Source: Peptoniphilus ovalis | Lineage (GTDB): Bacteria; Bacillota; Clostridia; Tissierellales; Peptoniphilaceae | Assembly (NCBI RefSeq): GCF_018919265.1 | Contig: NZ_JAHLQO010000003.1 | Location: forward strand, 186,001 to 250,000 | DNA: 64,000 nt | Reading direction: 5' to 3' | In this document: positions 16,559 through 25,415 of the stretch, in pieces | Layout: the number at the start of each line of letters is the position of its first letter | Position numbering within the stretch: the first letter of the stretch is position 1 | Made by a program: the position numbers and the translations under genes | Notes under the pieces: model-generated | Database searches by the model: none | Seen by the model: the letters and a program-made list of their open reading frames with translations, nothing else | Told to the model about the DNA's origin: nothing

Positions 16559-17852
16559 AAGAATTTCTTGTCAATAATGTTATAGAAAATCCATCAGTAC
16601 CATCTGTCGATGGAAATAATTTTAAAACATCTTTATCATTTATTTTTTCAATTTTAAAATTCGGATTATTATTTATAAAATTTTCTACAACATCTTCATT
16701 TTCTATTTTTGTAACAGAACAAGTTGAATATAAAATCTTTCCAGAGACTTTCACATAATTTTTTGTATTTTCTAAAATTTCACTTTGAATTTTTGCTAGC
16801 TCTTTTATATCTTCTAAACCCTTATTCCATTTTATATCAGGTTTTTTTCTATAAAGTCCAGTTCCTGAACAGGGAGCATCAACTAAAACATAATCAAATT
16901 CATTGATAAAATCCTCATTTAAGATTGTAGCATCATTAATTATTGTTTTTATATTTATAACTCCAAGTCTCTTTGTATTTTCTTCAATTAAGTTGAGTTT
17001 AAACTGATTCTTATCACATGCAATAATCTTTCCTGTGTTATCCATAATCTCAGCTAAATGAGTTGTTTTTCCACCAGGTGCTGCACATAAATCTAGAACT
17101 TTGGAATCTTTTTTAGGATTTAAAAATTGCGAAACTAAAATTGACCCTAAATCTTGAATGTAGAAAAGCCCCTCTTTAAAGGAATTTGATTCTATGATTC
17201 CATTTGGATTTTCAATATTAATTGCATTTTTAAAATCAAGCTCACTTGTATTAAAACCTTCATCATTTAATTTTTTAATTAAAAATTTTCTATCAGTTTT
17301 TAATGTATTTACTCTAATTGTAAAAGGAGCTTTCTCATTATTCGCCTTTAACAATTTCTTTGTAAAATCTTCTGAATAATTTTCATAAAAATATTTTGTG
17401 TAAAATCTGGGATGTGAATAAAAAATAGATAAATTATCTATGCTATTTTCTACCCTAACTTTTGGTAAATCTTGCTTAGAAATATTTCTTAGGATTCCAT
17501 TTGTAAAACCTATTGATCCTTTATTACCATAAATTTTAGCTAAGTTCACTGATTCTGAAACAATTGAATAATCTGGAACTTTATCTAAGAAAAACATTTG
17601 ATAGACTGCCATTTCTAAGATTGTAAGAATAATTTTATGAATTTTATCAAACTTAATTTTAGAATTAGTTTCTATTACATAATCAAGATATGTTCTATTC
17701 TTTACAACTCCAGTTGCTATTTCCTTTGCAAAATTAAAATCTCTCTCGTCAATCTTTGAATGTTTTAAAATTTCTAATTGTTCTTCTAAAAAAGCTCCCT
17801 TATAAAATACGTCGTTTAATATTAAAAGAATTTTTTCTCTTACATTTTTCAT
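16557..17852 (-). CDS. rsmB: 16S rRNA (cytosine(967)-C5)-methyltransferase
   Basis: SAM-dependent methyltransferase for m5C967 of 16S rRNA. The N-terminal NusB-like helical domain (about 1-135) is followed by a ferredoxin-like segment and the Rossmann domain with VLDLCAAPGGKTTHLAE. The catalytic motifs are DAPCSGTGLYRKKPD (motif IV Cys) and LYSTCSV (motif VI nucleophile). Length 431 matches the family. TAATG overlap with the preceding Zn-peptidase gene gives coupling. It is the last gene of the fmt-containing run. Confidence 0.95.
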   Translation of the reverse strand: MKNVREKILLILNDVFYKGAFLEEQLEILKHSKIDERDFNFAKEIATGVVKNRTYLDYVIETNSKIKFDKIHKIILTILEMAVYQMFFLDKVPDYSIVSESVNLAKIYGNKGSIGFTNGILRNISKQDLPKVRVENSIDNLSIFYSHPRFYTKYFYENYSEDFTKKLLKANNEKAPFTIRVNTLKTDRKFLIKKLNDEGFNTSELDFKNAINIENPNGIIESNSFKEGLFYIQDLGSILVSQFLNPKKDSKVLDLCAAPGGKTTHLAEIMDNTGKIIACDKNQFKLNLIEENTKRLGVINIKTIINDATILNEDFINEFDYVLVDAPCSGTGLYRKKPDIKWNKGLEDIKELAKIQSEILENTKNYVKVSGKILYSTCSVTKIENEDVVENFINNNPNFKIEKINDKDVLKLFPSTDGTDGFSITLLTRNS

Positions 17853-18544
17853 TATCGTCTTCTTCCAAATATGCTTAAAAGTCTTAAAAATTGTCCTATT
17901 GCAACAAGTGTTGAAGCAACATAAGTCAAAGCTGCCGCTCCTAATACTTCTTTAGTCCCCTTTATATCTTCTTGTGAAATAATTCCATTAGCAAGAGCTG
18001 CTTTTGCTCTATTTGATGCATTAAATTCAACGGGTAGTGTTACTATTTGAAATAGAACTGCAAAGAAGAATAACGCAACTCCTAGCTTTGTGAAAAATAC
18101 TGAGAAAAAGAAACCCAATATTATAAATAGAAAGCTAAGCTGAGTTCCTAGATTTGCAAGTGGAACAAGAGCTGCTCTTATTTTAAGTGGTGCGTAATCC
18201 TTTGAATCTTGTATTGCATGCCCTACTTCGTGAGCCGCAATTGAAACTGATGCAATGGAATTTTTGTTATAAACATCTCTTGATAAATTTAAGGTTTTAT
18301 CTCTAGGATCGTAGTGATCTGTTAAGTTTCCATCTATCATATTAATTGCAACATAATCTAAACCATTTTGATTTAATATTCTTCTTGCTACTTCTGCTCC
18401 AGTTAAATTAGTTGACGCTTCAATTTTATTGTATTTTTCATAAGCTGAACTAATTTTCGCCTGAGCATAAATTGCAAGAATAATTCCTGGGAGTACATAA
18501 ATTAAATAACTAAGATTATATCCATACATATAATTACCAAACAT
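17852..18544 (-). CDS. Membrane neutral zinc metallopeptidase (YugP family)
   Basis: A 230-residue membrane protein of the neutral zinc metallopeptidase 2 family (YugP). The zinc-binding helix AAHEVGHAIQ carries the HExxH pair. An N-terminal segment (LSYLIYVLPGIILAIYA) and a C-terminal hydrophobic block with two or three helices (LSFLFIILGFFFSVFF, LGVALFFFAVLFQIVTLPV) anchor it. LNLSRDVYNKNSIASVSIA is typical of the family. The substrate is unknown. It lies between fmt and rsmB with 0-1 nt gaps, an arrangement found in clostridia and relatives, and GGAGG for its ATG is inside the fmt end. Confidence 0.88.
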   Translation of the reverse strand: MFGNYMYGYNLSYLIYVLPGIILAIYAQAKISSAYEKYNKIEASTNLTGAEVARRILNQNGLDYVAINMIDGNLTDHYDPRDKTLNLSRDVYNKNSIASVSIAAHEVGHAIQDSKDYAPLKIRAALVPLANLGTQLSFLFIILGFFFSVFFTKLGVALFFFAVLFQIVTLPVEFNASNRAKAALANGIISQEDIKGTKEVLGAAALTYVASTLVAIGQFLRLLSIFGRRR

Positions 18545-19471
18545 TTAATTACCTCCTAATAAATAATTCTCATCAAAAGAGTTCCCTCTGAGAAAATCTT
18601 CTATATCCATAACTTTTTTTCCTGGAGCTTGAATCTTTAAGACCTTAATTGCTCCATCTAGAGTTTTAATAACTAACTCATCTTTGGATTTTATTATTAA
18701 ACCAGGATTTAAATCTGAATTATAATTAAATTGCTGTGCATCATAAATCTTATAAATTTTATCTTTATAATTTATTCTAGCTCCATAATGTGGACTAAGT
18801 CCTCTAATTATATTTACAATATCTTTAGAATTTTTATTAAAATCTAAATTTAAATCTGACTTTAATATTTTATTTGCATAAGTTGATTTAGCATCATCTT
18901 GGGGAGTAAAACTCACTTCATCATTTTCAACATTTTTAATAAAATCTTCTAATAAATCAGCTCCCAAATTAGAAAGCTCTTCTTCCAATTCTCCCGCGTT
19001 TTTATTACCAATTTCTGTTTCATAAATATTTGCAACTGCCCCAGTGTCTAGTCCTTCTTCAACTCTCATAAGACTTACACCAGTTTTATCAAAACCTTCC
19101 ATAATAGCTCTATTAATAGGAGCAGCTCCTCTTAATTTTGGAAGAATTGAAGCGTGCACATTTATAATATATTTATTTGGAATATCTATTATATCTTTTG
19201 AAATAATTTGCCCGTAAGCCACAACTACAATAATATCTGGTTTTAAGGATTTAATCTTTTCAATTGACTCTTCTGAATTAACATCAGCAGGTTGATATAC
19301 TTCAAGTCCAAGTTCCAGTGCTTTTTTCTTTACTGGCGTTTCAAGAACTTTTTTGCCTCTCCCCTTTTTCTTATCTTCTTGAGAAATTACAAGAGAAACA
19401 TCACCTAAACTGTTTAATCTTTCTAGAATTGGAATTGAAAATTCTGGGGTTCCCATAAAGATATATCTCAA
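18545..19471 (-). CDS. fmt: Methionyl-tRNA formyltransferase
   Basis: Formylates Met-tRNAfMet using 10-formyl-tetrahydrofolate, needed for translation initiation. Catalytic signatures are YIINVHASILPKLRGAAPIN (Asn, His) and SLMRVEEGLDTGAV with the Asp. The C-terminal barrel binds tRNA (IRGLSPHYGARINYKDK). Length 308 is typical. The start is TTG and overlaps the def TGA stop by 4 nt, with GAGGAGG 7 nt upstream. It forms the def-fmt pair, whose products add and remove the formyl group. Confidence 0.96.
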   Translation of the reverse strand: MRYIFMGTPEFSIPILERLNSLGDVSLVISQEDKKKGRGKKVLETPVKKKALELGLEVYQPADVNSEESIEKIKSLKPDIIVVVAYGQIISKDIIDIPNKYIINVHASILPKLRGAAPINRAIMEGFDKTGVSLMRVEEGLDTGAVANIYETEIGNKNAGELEEELSNLGADLLEDFIKNVENDEVSFTPQDDAKSTYANKILKSDLNLDFNKNSKDIVNIIRGLSPHYGARINYKDKIYKIYDAQQFNYNSDLNPGLIIKSKDELVIKTLDGAIKVLKIQAPGKKVMDIEDFLRGNSFDENYLLGGN

Positions 19472-19965
19472 TCTTCGTCCTCCTCTAATTCATCATCTTG
19501 AGTTATTTCATACATTTCAATTGCCTTGTCAGTGTATAAAATTCCATCTAAATGATCAATTTCATGTTGCAAGATTCTAGCTAAAAAATCTTCAGCATCC
19601 ATTGTTTTTTCATTGCCTTCAAAATCATTATATTTAACTGTAATATGTTTTGCTCTTTTTACTGTCCCTTGTTTTTCAGGCACAGAAAGGCATCCTTCCA
19701 TTCCAATTTCTTCTCCATCTTTGTGAGTAATTAAAGGATTAATCATATAAAATCTTTTATTATTTTCCTCTTCTCTATCATCAACTACAATTACTCTTTT
19801 TAAAATTCCTATTTGTGGTGCTGCAAGTCCCACCCCAGGAGCAAGATCCATAGTTTCATACATATCTTCTATTAAAATTCTTAGTCTTTCATTATAATTA
19901 GAAACTTCTTTTGACTTTTTTCTTAAAATTGGATCTTCATCTGTTCTTATTTTTCTAATTGCCAT
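19468..19965 (-). CDS. def: Peptide deformylase
   Basis: Metal-dependent enzyme that removes the N-terminal formyl group from new proteins. All three motifs are intact: GVGLAAPQIG (motif 1), EGCLSVP with the metal-binding Cys (motif 2), and QHEIDHLDG with HExxH (motif 3). Length 165 includes a short acidic tail (QDDELEEDED). AGGTGA precedes the ATG, 9 bp after priA. Confidence 0.97.
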   Translation of the reverse strand: MAIRKIRTDEDPILRKKSKEVSNYNERLRILIEDMYETMDLAPGVGLAAPQIGILKRVIVVDDREEENNKRFYMINPLITHKDGEEIGMEGCLSVPEKQGTVKRAKHITVKYNDFEGNEKTMDAEDFLARILQHEIDHLDGILYTDKAIEMYEITQDDELEEDED

Positions 19966-19973
19966 TTAATCAC

Positions 19974-22313
19974 CTAAAATTCTATATCTAAATCTATATT
20001 TTTGTCTTCTCTTATTTTACAATTTATAATTACCCTATTTAGCCCTTCTATTAACAGTTTGAGGTCTCTAGGTCTCACTTTGACTGAAAACTTAGTCCTA
20101 TTAATTTTTTTAATCTTTGGCATTTTTATAAAATTGGTAACCTTTAAATTAATATTATTTATATCTTCAGACATTTGTTTTAAAAATCTTTCAGCCCATT
20201 TATAAGTTAAGTTTTCATCATATGAGCTGAACTCTAACTCAACTAATTTATAAAATGGTGGATATTCAAAAACTTTTCTCTCTTCAATTTCGTATTTATA
20301 AAAATCTTCGTAATCTCCCTTAGCTGAATAATTTATAATATCGCTGTCAGGATTATAAGTTTGAATTACAACTTCACCCTTTTTCGAAGCTCTACCTGCC
20401 CGTCCAGAAACTTGTGTAATAAGCTGAAATGTATTTTCTTTAGCTTTATAGTCAGAAATATAAAGAGATAAATCCGCTGCAATTATTCCAACTAATGTAA
20501 CATTTTCAAAATCAAAGCCTTTAGAAATCATTTGAGTGCCAATTATTACATCAGCTTCATGATTTTTAATAATGTCATAAAAGTTTCTAAAAGAATCTTT
20601 TTTTGAAGTTGTATCTCTATCCATTCTTACAACTCTTGCCTGTGGAAATAATTTATTAACTTCCTCTTCAACTTTTTGTGTTCCTACCCCGAATTCTTTA
20701 ATGAATTTCGAGCCACAACTTGGACATACTTTAGGAATCACCTTAGTTTTTCCGCAGTAATGACAAATAAGTCTATTATTAATTTTATGATAAGTCATCG
20801 AAATATCGCAATCATCACATTTTATAACTTCTCCACAAGATCTGCAGGATATAAAGTTTGAAAAACCTCTTCTATTTAAAAATAAAATAATTTGCTGATT
20901 CTTACTTAGCTTCTCTGAAATCCTTTCTTTTAATTCATTGCTAAAGATTGAGACATTTCCTAGAATTAATTCATCACGCATATCGGCTATGCTAGTTTCT
21001 GGCAAATATGCACCTTTTTTCGCTCTGTTTTTCAGTTTTGTCAAATTATAAAATCCATTCTCTGCATAGTAATAGGATTCAACAGAGGGTGTTGCAGATC
21101 CAAGAATTATTTTTCCCTTGTCTTTTATTCTTTTAATTGCGACTTCAATAGTGTCGTATTTTAAATTATCATGAAAATCATAAGAAGAATCATGAGATTC
21201 ATCTACAATTATCATTTTTAAATTTTTAAATGGAACAAATACCGCTGATCTTACACCTATTGTAATTTTCACATCTCCATTTAAAATCTTTCTGTACTCA
21301 TCATATCTTTCTCCAGCGGAAAGTTTAGAATGAATTACTGCAACTTTATCAGAAAATCTCGATTTAAATCTATCAATCATCTGTGGTGTAAGTCCAATTT
21401 CTGGAACTAATACTATTACATCACCGCCATCTTCAATGACTTTAGATGCGATATTTAAATAAACTTCAGTTTTTCCACTTCCAGTTAAACCGTGAAGTAA
21501 TGATACTACCTTATCAGTTTCTAAAATACTATTTACAGCATTTAATTGCTCTTCATTTAAAGTTATTTTATTTTCAACTACTTCTTCGTGGTCAACTTCT
21601 CTATTGACTTCTTTTTTAAATTCAACTATTAACTTTTTTTCAATTAATGACTTAATAGGAGAATATGAAATTCCAAGTTTTGACATAACTTCAATTCTTG
21701 AAATTTCTTTAGCATCATTTATCAAATCAAAAGTTTCTCTTTGTTTGTCAGATAATTTCTCAAGATTTCTTATATCAAAATTATCTTTAAGTTTTAGAAA
21801 ATTTACAAGCTTTGGTTTCACTGTAACTAAGGGAGTATAAACATAACTTATATAGCCTTTTCTCCTTATTTTTTTAACAATATTTTTTTCGAAGGTGTCC
21901 ATATCCTCGTAGAACTTACCTAAATCAATTGAATTTAAATCTTCCAAATCTTTTCCACTTGGATATTTTTCAATTTTTATTTCTTTTTTTATCTTTTGCA
22001 GGTTTCCTGGAGGAAGTATTGGGGCAAATGCCTTGGAATATCCTATTAAATATCTATCTTTCATCCATAGTCCTAAATTAATTAAATCTTCAGAAATTAT
22101 AGGTTCATCATCTAGTACATCGCTGATTTCCTTTAACTTGTCAAAATGTTCTCCCTTATAATCTTTATAGACAAATAAAACTAGACCCACTCTGTAACTA
22201 GTTCCAAAATTAACTAATACACGCATGCCTGGTTTTACTTCTTCCTTCACAATATATGTATATAAGATGTCTATTTTCTTGTAATTATTTTCTATAAAGA
22301 TGTCACAAAACAT
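19974..22313 (-). CDS. priA: Primosomal replication restart helicase PriA
   Basis: 3'-5' helicase that reloads the replisome at abandoned forks. It has an N-terminal 3'-end-binding domain (DIFIENNYKKIDILYTYIV), a winged helix, Walker A HGLTGSGKTEVYL, Walker B DESHD and SATPSVESYYY. The eight-Cys zinc insert is seen as CRSCG, CDDC, CHYCGK, CPSCG. ISKGFDFENVTLVGI and QVSGRAGRASKKG follow. Length is about 779. A GTG start at 22325 is possible, but GGGTGA is placed properly for the ATG at 22313. A terminator hairpin lies directly upstream. Confidence 0.95.
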   Translation of the reverse strand: MFCDIFIENNYKKIDILYTYIVKEEVKPGMRVLVNFGTSYRVGLVLFVYKDYKGEHFDKLKEISDVLDDEPIISEDLINLGLWMKDRYLIGYSKAFAPILPPGNLQKIKKEIKIEKYPSGKDLEDLNSIDLGKFYEDMDTFEKNIVKKIRRKGYISYVYTPLVTVKPKLVNFLKLKDNFDIRNLEKLSDKQRETFDLINDAKEISRIEVMSKLGISYSPIKSLIEKKLIVEFKKEVNREVDHEEVVENKITLNEEQLNAVNSILETDKVVSLLHGLTGSGKTEVYLNIASKVIEDGGDVIVLVPEIGLTPQMIDRFKSRFSDKVAVIHSKLSAGERYDEYRKILNGDVKITIGVRSAVFVPFKNLKMIIVDESHDSSYDFHDNLKYDTIEVAIKRIKDKGKIILGSATPSVESYYYAENGFYNLTKLKNRAKKGAYLPETSIADMRDELILGNVSIFSNELKERISEKLSKNQQIILFLNRRGFSNFISCRSCGEVIKCDDCDISMTYHKINNRLICHYCGKTKVIPKVCPSCGSKFIKEFGVGTQKVEEEVNKLFPQARVVRMDRDTTSKKDSFRNFYDIIKNHEADVIIGTQMISKGFDFENVTLVGIIAADLSLYISDYKAKENTFQLITQVSGRAGRASKKGEVVIQTYNPDSDIINYSAKGDYEDFYKYEIEERKVFEYPPFYKLVELEFSSYDENLTYKWAERFLKQMSEDINNINLKVTNFIKMPKIKKINRTKFSVKVRPRDLKLLIEGLNRVIINCKIREDKNIDLDIEF

Positions 22314-22325
22314 TTCATCACCCAC

Positions 22326-22349
22326 AAAAGAGCTAGATTTCTCTAGCTC
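22326..22349 (-). terminator. Terminator between coaBC and priA
   Basis: An 8-bp stem GAGCTAGA / TCTAGCTC with a 4-nt loop (22330-22349), followed by TTTT on the minus strand. The coaBC TAG stop lies within the stem and the priA ribosome-binding site begins within a few bases of the tail. Confidence 0.6.
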
Positions 22350-23536
22350 AATAATTTTTTAACTCTATCTAAAATTTCATCAGCAAGTTCAACTTTGCTC
22401 ATTATTTCTAAATTATCTATCGAAGCAGATGTTATTATGGATGCAACATTTGTATCTGTTCCAAATCCTCCATCAGTTCTCTTGATATTATTCGCAACAA
22501 TCATATCCATGTTTTTCTTTGCAAGTTTTTCTTTTGCAAATTCTTCAACATTTGTAGATTCAGCTGCAAAACCAACTAAAATTTGATGTTTCTTTTGATT
22601 TCCATAGTGTTTAGCTATGTCAGGATTTTGCTCCATTTCAATAGAACTCATGTCGCTGTCATGACCTTTTTTTATCTTTTCATCGCTATAATTTTTAGGT
22701 CTGTAATCTGCAGGAGCAGCTGCTTTAATTAATACATCACACTCATCGAAGTATTTTCCAACTTCATCGAACATATCTCTTGTACTTTTAATTCTTACAA
22801 AATTTTCAACCTTAGGAATATCAATAGAAGTTGGCCCTGAGATAAGCGTTACTTTAGCCCCTCTTTTTTCAGCTCTTTCAGCTAAGGCATATCCCATTTT
22901 TCCAGAAGACCTATTAGTGATAAACCTGACAGGATCAAGTGCTTCAACAGTAGGACCAGCTGTTATAACAAATTTCTTACCCTCTAAATCCTTAGGTGTC
23001 AATGCTCTATCTATCTCATCAACAATTTGAGAAGGTTCTAGCATTTTTCCACTGCCATAATCATTACAAGCCAGTAAATCAGTTTGAGTGTCAAGAATAA
23101 TAACTCCTCGCTCTTTTAGAGTTTGTATATTCTTTTGATTTGCAACTGAATTAAGCATCACTGTATTCATACCTGGCGCAATCATAACTTTTGACCTTGA
23201 TGCCATAAGAACAGTCGAAAGCATATCATCACTTATTCCATTTGCAAATTTTCCGATAATATTTGCAGTAGCTGGTGCTATAACTATAATATCAGCCCAC
23301 TTCGCAAGTGAAATATGTTCAACATCCATATTAAAAAGTTGATTGAACATTTCAACATGAACTACATTATTAGACATTGTTTGAAAGGTAAGTGGTGTAA
23401 CAAATTCAGTTGTACTTTTAGTCATTACAACTTTTACTTCTGCACCTTTTTTTCTAAGTAAGCTGCAAATTCCTGGAGATTTATAGCATGCAATTCCGCC
23501 AGTTACTCCTAATAGAATCTTTTTTCCTTTTAACAT
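22343..23536 (-). CDS. coaBC: Bifunctional phosphopantothenoylcysteine decarboxylase/synthetase
   Basis: Fusion enzyme making 4-phosphopantetheine: CoaB couples 4-phosphopantothenate to Cys (CTP-dependent) and CoaC decarboxylates the product with FMN. The CoaC part (about 1-180) has GVTGGIACYK, the catalytic His near EHISLAKWADIIVIAPATAN, GMNTVML and the flap Cys in LLACNDYGSGKM. The CoaB part (about 190-397) has FVITAGPTVEALDPVRFITN, RSSGKMGYALA and KAAAPADYRP. Length 397 is normal. It follows rpoZ after one base. CoaD of the same pathway is at 5 kb. Confidence 0.96.
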   Translation of the reverse strand: MLKGKKILLGVTGGIACYKSPGICSLLRKKGAEVKVVMTKSTTEFVTPLTFQTMSNNVVHVEMFNQLFNMDVEHISLAKWADIIVIAPATANIIGKFANGISDDMLSTVLMASRSKVMIAPGMNTVMLNSVANQKNIQTLKERGVIILDTQTDLLACNDYGSGKMLEPSQIVDEIDRALTPKDLEGKKFVITAGPTVEALDPVRFITNRSSGKMGYALAERAEKRGAKVTLISGPTSIDIPKVENFVRIKSTRDMFDEVGKYFDECDVLIKAAAPADYRPKNYSDEKIKKGHDSDMSSIEMEQNPDIAKHYGNQKKHQILVGFAAESTNVEEFAKEKLAKKNMDMIVANNIKRTDGGFGTDTNVASIITSASIDNLEIMSKVELADEILDRVKKLLS

Positions 23537-23537
23537 T

Positions 23538-23843
23538 TTATTCCTCTTCGTCTTCTTCAGAGTTAGTTAATTTTTCAATTTCTTCTTGTTGTAAATCTTT
23601 TAAAACTTCTTGTCTTTCTTCGTCTATTTTTGCTTCATACTCACTGTCAGACATTTTCTCACCAAACTTAATTTCACCATCTAAGATTTCTTCAATGGCA
23701 ATGGTAACAGGCTTTTTGTTTTCTGTTTTAATTAATGGTGGGTTTTTATCGACAAGTTTTCTAGCTCTTTTAGATGCTAAAATAACTAATTCATATCTTG
23801 AATTACAAACTTCCTTTAATTCTTTAAAAGATGGTATTATCAT
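23538..23843 (-). CDS. rpoZ: DNA-directed RNA polymerase subunit omega
   Basis: Small subunit that helps assemble and stabilise RNA polymerase. The core motif YELVILASKRARKLVDK matches omega proteins, followed by PVTIAIEEILDGEIKF. It has a longer acidic C-terminal tail than the shortest homologues, ending in a run of Glu/Asp. Length is 101. The ATG overlaps the gmk stop (ATGA). The position gmk-rpoZ-coaBC is the standard order. Confidence 0.93.
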   Translation of the reverse strand: MIIPSFKELKEVCNSRYELVILASKRARKLVDKNPPLIKTENKKPVTIAIEEILDGEIKFGEKMSDSEYEAKIDEERQEVLKDLQQEEIEKLTNSEEDEEE

Positions 23844-24463
23844 TTATTATTCTCCTCTTCTTCAGCTTGAACTTCTTTTTTAATATTTTTATGTCTTTTA
23901 ACTCTCAGTTTTTCAGCTGCAATAATATTTTCAATATCTTTAACAGCATTGTCAATTACATCGTTAATGACAAAATAATCATATTCTCCAACAAAATCAA
24001 GCTCTTTGAAGGCATTTTTATATCTAGTTTCAATTTCATCTTCTGTTTCAGTATCTCTTTTTACAAGTCTTGACTTTAATTCATCCATAGTAGGAGGAAT
24101 TAAAAATATAAAAACAGCTTCTTTGTATTTCTTTTTTACTTGTAATGCTCCTTGAACATCAATTTCCAAGAGAACAATTTCACCTTTATCTATCTCATCA
24201 AAAACAAATTTCTTTGGAGTACCATAATAATTAGTGTGCACAAATGCGTATTCTAAAAGATCGTCATTTTCTACCATGTCTTCAAATTCATCACGAGTCA
24301 CAAAGAAATAATTTTCTCCATTTATTTCTCCTGGCCTAGGAGTTCTCGTAGTGACAGAAGTAGAAAAAGTTATCTCTTTGTTATTTTTCATCAAAGCCTC
24401 ACTCACAGTTCCCTTACCAGAACCTGATGGACCTGACAAAACTAATAAAAAACCGCCGTCCAA
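23840..24463 (-). CDS. gmk: Guanylate kinase
   Basis: Phosphorylates GMP to GDP with ATP. P-loop GPSGSGKGTV starts at residue 11; the GMP-binding part has SVTTRTPRPGEINGENYFFV and LLEIDVQGALQVKK; the lid has RDTETEDEIETRYKNA. Length 207 includes a basic/acidic tail. The start is TTG, with GGTGA and GAGGA upstream. remA (DUF370), usually between yicC and gmk in Bacillus, is absent: only 25 bp separate the genes. Confidence 0.96.
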   Translation of the reverse strand: MDGGFLLVLSGPSGSGKGTVSEALMKNNKEITFSTSVTTRTPRPGEINGENYFFVTRDEFEDMVENDDLLEYAFVHTNYYGTPKKFVFDEIDKGEIVLLEIDVQGALQVKKKYKEAVFIFLIPPTMDELKSRLVKRDTETEDEIETRYKNAFKELDFVGEYDYFVINDVIDNAVKDIENIIAAEKLRVKRHKNIKKEVQAEEEENNK

Positions 24464-24488
24464 ATAATCACCGTCCTCAAAAATGTTT

Positions 24489-25364
24489 TTATTCTAAATT
24501 TTGAACTTGTTCTCTAATTTTTTCAATTTCAGATTTAAGTTCAACAACATAACTTGAAATTTCTATATCATTAGATTTTGATCCAATTGTATTGACTTCT
24601 CTATTAATTTCTTGAATTAAAAAATCTAATTTACGTCCCATAATTTCCTTAGAATTAATTATATCATTAAAATTATGTAGATGTATCTTTAATCTCGTAA
24701 TTTCTTCATCAATAGATAATTTATCTAACATTATAGCAATTTCTGTTAGAATTCTAGATTCTTCAATTTCATTTGAATTTAAATATTCTTCAACTCTTTC
24801 TCTAAGGCGAGTTTCATTCTCTTTAATACTTATTGCTGCTCTTTTCTCTACAGCTGCAATAATGTCTTTAATATCTTTTAATTTATTTGATAAGTCTTTT
24901 TTAATTTTTTCGCCTTCAAAAACTCTCATTTCAAAGAGATTATCTCTTGCAGCTTTAACTACTTCTGATAATTTTTCTTTTACAAGGTCTTGGTCAATTT
25001 CTGATTTTTCAGGCTTAAAAATATCTTCAATATTTATAATTTTAGAGAAAGTTAAATCATTTTTTATATTATATTTACTGTCTAAATCTTCACTTATATA
25101 AATATACTTTTGAAGAAGCTCATAGTCAATATTTATTTCTAAATCCTTGGAATTTAAATTTTCAAAAGTTACGAATACGTCGACTTTGCCTCTTTTTATC
25201 TTTTCTTTGATTATATTTTTTATATCTTCTTCTAAATAAAAAAGTGTCTTAGGTAGTCTAATATTTAAATCAAGATATCTATTATTTACAGATTTCATCT
25301 CTACTTTAAAGTAAAAATTTTCATCTCTTTGTTCCGCAAGGCCATATCCAGTCATGCTTATCAT
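24489..25364 (-). CDS. yicC: YicC/YloC family endoribonuclease
   Basis: A 291-residue YicC-family protein; the E. coli member is an endoribonuclease acting on small RNAs and mRNA. It opens MISMTGYGLAEQRDENFYF and continues VEMKSVNNRYLDLNIRLP, both diagnostic. The helical C-terminal region holds the conserved acidic/His stretch DEEITRLKIHLHNF and GRKLDFLIQEINREVNTIGS. AAGGAG lies 6 nt before the ATG. It heads the yicC-gmk-rpoZ-coaBC run. Confidence 0.93.
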   Translation of the reverse strand: MISMTGYGLAEQRDENFYFKVEMKSVNNRYLDLNIRLPKTLFYLEEDIKNIIKEKIKRGKVDVFVTFENLNSKDLEINIDYELLQKYIYISEDLDSKYNIKNDLTFSKIINIEDIFKPEKSEIDQDLVKEKLSEVVKAARDNLFEMRVFEGEKIKKDLSNKLKDIKDIIAAVEKRAAISIKENETRLRERVEEYLNSNEIEESRILTEIAIMLDKLSIDEEITRLKIHLHNFNDIINSKEIMGRKLDFLIQEINREVNTIGSKSNDIEISSYVVELKSEIEKIREQVQNLE

Positions 25365-25376
25365 AATATTCTCCTT

Positions 25377-25382
25377 ATTATA
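25377..25382 (-). promoter_or_regulatory. Possible -10 of yicC, at the end of the leuS terminator
   Basis: TATAAT on the minus strand directly after the T run of the leuS terminator, 12 bp upstream of the yicC start region. No convincing -35 is visible because that position falls in the hairpin. Confidence 0.4.
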
Positions 25383-25411
25383 TAAATAAAAAGCACTATA
25401 AAAGTGCTTTT
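25383..25411 (-). terminator. Terminator after leuS
   Basis: A 9-bp perfect stem AAAAGCACT / AGTGCTTTT with a 5-nt loop, followed on the minus strand by TTTTTATTT, just after the leuS stop. Confidence 0.8.
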
Positions 25412-25415
25412 CATT

